64,000 nucleotides of DNA from Mimachlamys varia (lineage: Eukaryota; Mollusca; Bivalvia; Pectinida; Pectinidae), in NCBI GenBank assembly GCA_947623455.1, contig OX392529.1, positions 8,990,001-9,054,000 on the forward strand, given 5' to 3'. Of this stretch, positions 58,607 to 64,000 are shown in pieces. Under the pieces are notes generated by a model, which saw only the letters and a program-made list of their open reading frames with translations, searched no databases and was not told the DNA's origin. The first letter of the stretch is position 1, and each line of letters begins with the position of its first letter. The position numbers were made by a program, and so were the translations under genes.

Positions 58607-61600
58607 GTATGAAAATCTATATGAATTCTACACTGTCACCCTGTAAAAGTGTTGTTATTTACTGAAACAATAGATCGAGCAATCGCACAGGGACCTGTGT
58701 ACAATACAGTACAGTATTTGTTACTAAATTTGCTATATTTGTAACTTAACTAAGGGTTTACATCGACTTTCGGACGAAATAACATCTCAAAACAATAATC
58801 ATTAGTGATGGCACTTCCATCAAAAACCGACCTTAGCCTTAAAACGTGCAAGTTTAGGTTTATAATTTAGCGGTGTAACAAATTACATGTCCCTGTGCCT
58901 AGCTACATGTATAGGGAGCGTTAGTTACGGGTGGAACGATTAACACAAAAAACTACCCCAAAACACTAACAACAACTACATAAGTATATTCAGACCTGAG
59001 AAAACAACTTGAGTTTATCTCAATTGTAAAAAAAGACTCTTAGATTCTTGTAGTTTTGACTCTACATAAAGGGAGATAATCCTTTCAACTTTCTCAATAT
59101 AGTTTTGGTGATTCTTTTTCTAAGATCTTTCATTGTACACCCTCCATCAAAAATGATGATTATGGGTAATGTTGTTGAAAGTTTGAATGCGGGGCGCTAT
59201 TTAGAAAGTGCAGGGAAATTGTTATTTACAGTGAGTGGGGTGTTTTTATTAGATTTTTTAGTAGAGCTATCTTTAAGATAAAAAAAAGTGTTTAAGGTGT
59301 ACATGTGTGCACGAGATCAACAAGGGCTGCCTTGTGTATATGTGCATTGAGGATCTCTTGTGTTGGGGATTGTACTACTACCACCGGAGGGAGGTTCCAT
59401 TGTGTTATTGTGTGTCATGGGAAGAAGGAATATTTGTATACATGTGTCCTTGGTGGCATATAGGTGTCTATATATATGTATAGGGGTGTGTTTGTCTTGT
59501 CCTAGGGTCTGCTGTGTTTGGGTCAATTGCGACATGATGGTGGATGATTTTGTGTAGTAGTATGAGTCTGTTGTTGAGTCTGCGTGTTTGGAGTGTGGGC
59601 CAGTTTAGTTTATCCATCATGTCTTGTACTGAGCTTGTGTTGTGGTATCTGTTTTGTACATAGGTATCATGCTGCTCTGTGTTGTATTTTTTCTAACTGG
59701 TTGACTTGGTTTGTGTTATGCGGGGCTCATATAGAAGAGCAGTATTCCAGTTTGGGTCTCACTTGGGCTTTGTATGCATGTTCTTTTATATGTTGAAAGT
59801 TTATTTTGAGATTTTTCTGTAGTGTGAGTCCAAAGTATTTGGTGGCGTCGACTTGTTGCAATGTGTGGTTGTGCAGTTTGTAATTGTATATTGTTTTTGT
59901 GCGTTTGTTTGTAGTAGATATAATGTTAAATTTGTTTTGGTGAAATGTCATGAGCCAGTCTTGTTCCCACTGTCCTGCTGCGTCTATTGCTTGTTGTAAT
60001 TTATGTGCGCATCATCTTTGTTGTTAATTGTTTTGTAAATGATGCTATCGTTGGCAAAGAGTCTGAGGGTGCTGTGTTTTATATAACTTTTATAATAATT
60101 CCATATTATCATTATGATGCAGTAGCAAGGCCTTTTCACATTAAAATGTTACAATTTTCTTGTGACTTGTCCTGACAACTTTAGAAATGCTGAGACAAAT
60201 GTATACACAAGTCAGACACTTAACATTATTAATGTAGTCGTTGCATGTAAGATGCAAGAATAATCGTACCAAATTCCTAACTCAAAATCGTTTGACAAAT
60301 CAACGATTTTTTGTTCACCGGATCCGAAGGACCATGGTGAGCTTATGCCATACCGTGGCGGCCGTCGTCCATCCGTCATCCGTCAACAATTGTTTAAACG
60401 AGTTCTTCTCCATAACCACTGATAGGAAATCAACCTTATTTGGCAGGAAGCATCCTTAGGTGCCCAGGATTCAAAATTGTACTAATGGTGGGACTGACCC
60501 CCTAGGGGGCTGAGGGCAGGGCCAAAAAGGGTTATTTAGCTATATTGGTTTAAGCGACTTCTTCTCAATAACCACTGATTGGAAATCAGTCTTATTTGGC
60601 AGGAAGCATCCCTTAGTGCTCAGGATTCAAAATTGTACTCCTGGTGGGACTGACCCCCCAGGGGGCTGAGGGTTGGGACCATAAAGAATTACTTAGCTAT
60701 ATTGATATTAGTGACTTCTTCTCCATAACCACTGATAGGAAATCAACCTTATTTGGTAGAAAGAATCCCTAGGTACTCAGGATTCAAAATTGTACTCGTG
60801 GTGGGACTGACCCCCCAGGGGGCTGAGGGGTGGGGCCAAAAAGAGTTATTTAGCTATATTCATATTTCATATTAGCGACTTCTTCTCCATAACCACTGAC
60901 TGGAAATCAGCCTTATTTGGTAGGAAGCATCCCTAGGTCCTCAGGATTCAAAATTGTACTAATGGTAGGACTGCCCCCCCCCCCCCCCCCCCCCACAGGG
61001 GACTGAGGGGCGGGGCAAGAAAGAAAATATTTTACCATGATTACCTCGATACCAATGTGTCCAGGTGAGCGATACAGGCCCTCTGGGCCTCTTGTTTGTG
61101 AAAGGCAGACTGAATTTGAGTGAGCCCAGGCTCACTTTGCTTTTATTTATTGCTGGCTCTGCTACATTTAGTTGCTCAATGAAGCCATTTTCCTAATTGC
61201 AAACTTCTTCCTTTCATTTTAAGTGGCCAAGTGCACATAGTTAAGTTGTCCGAACATTCTACAGCTAGCCCTCAGCCTCTGGGTTGCGAGTTCGAAACCC
61301 AATTGGGGCAGTTGCCAGGTACTGACCATAGAGTACTCTGGCTTCCCTCTACCTGGCACGTCCTTAAATGACCCTGGCTGTTAAATATTATAATTGGACA
61401 TAAAACAAAATAAACCAAACCAATCATTCCGAGTACCATTTAATAAGAGTAAAAAAATATTAGAAATGTAGAATTGCTGATAATGGAATGTGGATTTGAA
61501 GTACTGTGTATTAATGCATTGGATGCTTCTTGTGTAACAGGAGATGCATAAATGTGTCACCAGACCATTGTTTGAACTGACACACTGCTAATAAGTAATT

Positions 61601-63411
61601 TATATTAGATATTTGGTTAATGATGATTGACACATTCCAGTTCCACTACACCCCATACCCCATACCCTTCTCAACTTTAGATTGATGCTCCTCCGAATTA
61701 CAAATGTACCAATAAAGCCACCCTGTCCAATTCCGCTACACAATCATCCTCTCCCAAAAAATGTTTCTTTTGACAAACCTTGTGACTTTTCCCCTTTTTA
61801 CATTATACACCTCATACCAAACTTGGATACCTTTTATGGTCTTTGTTTATGGGAGCTAATATATTATGATTAAATTTCTTTCCAGTTAAGGCAAACAGTA
61901 ACAATATGTAACTTAAAAATAACTATTTTGGAAAATACTTTGTAAAGTTTGACAAAAGTGAAATACACCTGGTACTGAGAGTGAACCTAATAATGAAAAT
62001 TATTGGGTTTCCAGTTGGTTGCCAATTTATTTGCTGAGTTTGTTGAACTTTCTCGCAGACTATAATTTCATGGAAACAAAATGTCTGCACCCCTTTTCTG
62101 GTGCAATTATCTGTTTTGAATATGCAAATGAGACTGAATTTTATCAGATATATATACAAGGACACACTTTAGACACTTTAACCAATTTCATTGATTTTTA
62201 CTGAAACAATATGAAAAATAAAAGAATTCTAGCAGAAGCCATGATTAAACAGATATTATTCATCCTGAACATGCTAAAAGTGAAATATTACAGATTGTAT
62301 CCAAATTTTGATTTGTCGTTTATTGATATTCACTTTATAATGTTCCAATATTGTTATTGTTCCTAATTGTCTTCGTACAGGTGGAAGTTTGGCCAAATTC
62401 TTATGCAATGGTTTACCAAAACAAACGACAGATTGGTCCAAGTGGAGGATTTTCTTTTGTGATGAGAGACATGTGCCTTATGACAATCCAGAATGTACCT
62501 ATCAAATCTACCTGTCAGGATTAGTCAGGGAAGTCAAAATGCCGGAAAGTAACATCTTCCCAATTAATCCAGATTTAACAGGTAAATATAAAAATTAGCT
62601 TATCTTTTAGGTTTTAATATCACTGGAAACAAAATTGTTTAGGGCTAGGTATACAGTTAAAACATGTTTTACCACTGAAACATATTTGTGTGCAAATGAC
62701 ACAGTTATGGATATTTTATTTCATATTTTATTCCATGCAATGGCCTCTTCTACCAATACATTTCTGTATGTATTAAATGTCTAAAAAAAGCTTTCATTAA
62801 TATCTTACATGTGGCATGCAATAAAAAACTTCTGAAATACATAATAAGCAGCAAATATCCACAAGGTCAGGGCTAGAAATTTATAATAAATACCAGTAGT
62901 CAGTTGGGATAGTAGTGTCCATTTTTACAGGTCCATGTATAAAAACCACAAAACCAATATTAATAAACACAGTAAGCAGTATTAAAGTTTTATTAGTCAA
63001 CGAGACATGTGGCTTATAGAATCATTTTAGTTGAGTTAGAGATTTCCCTGCAGGCTGTCATCAGTCTACGCTTTTTGTCTAGCTCCCTAGTACCAGTAGA
63101 GTAATGGAATACATAAAATGAATACATTGTATGTCCAGATAACTTTTGAAAAGTACAGCACTGTGGCCATGGGTATTTCATGGTTTGCAAGGCCTTTAGA
63201 TAGCTTCATGAAAGAGGTATGTGTACAATGATTACCTTTATATATATTTTAATTATAAAACTTTTCAGTTGAGGAGGCAGCCAAGGATTATTTAGAAAAG
63301 ATACGGACTGTGTTCCCAGGGGAAGGTATTCCAAGGTTTGACATGCTTTTACTTGGAATGGGTCCTGATGGTCACACATGTTCCTTATTTCCTGACCACC
63401 CCCTGTTACAG
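58483..63411 (+). CDS. PGLS: 6-phosphogluconolactonase, 5' part (three exons)
   Basis: PGLS hydrolyses 6-phosphogluconolactone to 6-phosphogluconate, the second step of the oxidative pentose phosphate pathway, in the cytosol. Exons 58483-58606, 62381-62581 and 63269-63411 join in phase to 156 residues; the family is about 250-260 long, so one or more 3' exons lie beyond the window. Visible family motifs are [14 protein letters not shown] (phosphate-binding loop region), [25 protein letters not shown], and [19 protein letters not shown] with the catalytic histidine in GPDGHT. Introns are GT/AG. Intron 1 (3774 bp) holds a LINE fragment, a SINE and a multi-copy repeat. Confidence 0.95.
59285..60075 (-). 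pseudogene. Non-LTR retrotransposon (CR1/Jockey-like) RT 3' fragment
   Basis: The minus strand carries the C-terminal part of a non-LTR reverse transcriptase: [20 protein letters not shown] near 60060-60000, [52 protein letters not shown], and a tail with [18 protein letters not shown]. The catalytic box FADD reads FAND. A deletion follows the TLQKNLK segment and stops interrupt the rest. It lies in PGLS intron 1, antisense to the gene. Confidence 0.78.
60310..61090. repeat. Four-monomer interspersed repeat (mollusc type)
   Basis: Four monomers of about 155-180 bp, each with CTTCTCCATAACCACTGATA, TTATTTGGTAGGAAGCATCC, AGGATTCAAAATTGTACT and a GACTGACCCCCCAGGGGGCT hairpin. The right end is CCAGGTGAGCGATACAGGCC and CTCTGGGCCTCTTGTTT. 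A run of about 20 C replaces part of the last hairpin. Another partial copy begins near 63765. Confidence 0.85.
61262..61425 (+). mobile_element. tRNA-derived SINE
   Basis: GGGTTGCGAGTTCGAAACCC contains a B-box-like GTTCGAAAC, downstream of an A-box-like region. The body has GGCAGTTGCCAGGTACTGAC and CACGTCCTTAAATGACCCTG, and the tail is A-rich (ACATAAAACAAAATAAACC). The layout matches mollusc tRNA-type SINEs. It sits in PGLS intron 1, sense orientation. Confidence 0.75.
61426..62380. other. Rest of PGLS intron 1
   Basis: AT-rich intronic sequence. Open frames at 61682-61873 and 62019-62204 lack exon boundaries or homology. Confidence 0.55.
62381..62581 (+). CDS. PGLS: PGLS exon 2 (residues 42-109)
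   Basis: Acceptor TTCGTACAG|GTGGAAG. Encodes [32 protein letters not shown] and [14 protein letters not shown]. Donor GTAAAT, phase 1. Confidence 0.95.
63269..63411 (+). CDS. PGLS: PGLS exon 3 (residues 109-156)
   Basis: Acceptor CTTTTCAG|TTGAG. Encodes [20 protein letters not shown] and the active-site segment [19 protein letters not shown], ending at a GTAAGT donor. The rest of the gene is outside the window. Confidence 0.95.
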
Positions 63412-63744
63412 GTAAGTTGTAGTGGTCAAATATTCCCTGGACATCCTCTGATACAGGTGTGTTGTAGTCAGTCAAATGTTCTACGGACATATCCTCTGAA
63501 TTTTAGTTGGTAAACTCTCTCTTGACGTGGTACATTTGTACCATTTACTTGTACAGTTTATTATAATGTCTGAAGTTTTTAGCTTACTAAAATGCAGGCC
63601 TGTTGCCCACCATCTGTCCATGTTGCATCAACAATATTTGCAAACAACTTTTCAACAAATAGGCCTTGGTGATGATATTTGGGCAATTGTTTACTTGGAC
63701 GACGGGTTACCAAGTTTGATTCACCATCAATGTCCAGAAATTGA

Positions 63745-64000
63745 TTTGCACACTTTATTAACTCACCTAGTCCAAAGGACCAAGGTGAGGTTATGCCATA
63801 GCGTGGCGTCAATCAATCAACAATTGACCTCTTCTTCATATCCACTGATAGGAATTTAATCAAATTTGATAGGAAGCATCCCTATGTGGCAGGAATTGAG
63901 CGGGCCCAAAAGTTGTTCATTTGGCAATATTCATATTAACAACTTCTCTTAAACTAAGAAATATAGGACATTTATATTTCAGTGGTAGCATTCCTAGGTG
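63745..64000. repeat. Partial copy of the 60.3-kb interspersed repeat
   Basis: CTAGTCCAAAGGACCAAGGT, then TATCCACTGATAGGAATTTA and GATAGGAAGCATCCCTATG, correspond to the left monomer at 60.3 kb. The copy runs off the window inside PGLS intron 3. Confidence 0.7.

Noticed and set aside
59360..59796. Plus-strand frames over the LINE fragment
   Set aside because: They are antisense to a recognisable non-LTR reverse transcriptase remnant on the minus strand.
61262..61340. Functional tRNA gene
   Set aside because: The B-box-like sequence is embedded in a longer SINE body with an A-rich tail, and no complete cloverleaf could be drawn.

Overview
The window looks like nuclear DNA from a marine lophotrochozoan, most likely a bivalve mollusc. 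The evidence is AT-rich non-coding sequence, small exons with GT/AG introns, mariner and Penelope-like elements, a tRNA-type SINE with a mollusc-style body, and interspersed repeats of the kind common in mollusc genomes. The species cannot be named from the sequence alone.

Only two host genes can be supported, both at the right end. CDC73 (parafibromin, a subunit of the PAF1 elongation complex) lies on the minus strand from 57995 to 45404. I reconstructed 14 exons encoding 542 residues, with every splice phase closing. PGLS (6-phosphogluconolactonase) lies on the plus strand from 58483; three exons (156 residues) are visible and the 3' part runs off the window. The genes are head to head, with 487 bp between start codons, which suggests a shared promoter.

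The left two thirds (1-45300) hold no recognisable host gene. They are built from tandem arrays (unit lengths 28, 29, 34, 35, 36, 40, 43, 48 and 87 bp), fold-back MITEs, Penelope-like retroelement fragments, one mariner copy, and a tandem duplication of a multi-kilobase repeat block (about 22.7-30.8 kb and 30.8-35.9 kb). Tandem arrays make up roughly a quarter of the window. Most long open frames here exist only because the array period is a multiple of three.

The most unusual observation is inside CDC73. Two separate minisatellites (54-bp and 72-bp units) are each anchored exactly on a 3' splice site. Every unit carries a copy of the intron end, the AG acceptor and the first 25-26 coding bases of exon 6 or exon 10. 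Each functional acceptor therefore has a ladder of decoy acceptors upstream of it (nine intact and one broken for exon 6; seven for exon 10). Using any decoy would lead to an in-frame stop.

Other points of interest are hammerhead-ribozyme-like cores linked to retroelement relics, a reverse-transcriptase fragment bounded by 46-bp inverted repeats, MITEs with clear target duplications, a paralogous empty site for one mariner, and a 902-codon repeat frame that begins with a signal-peptide-like segment.
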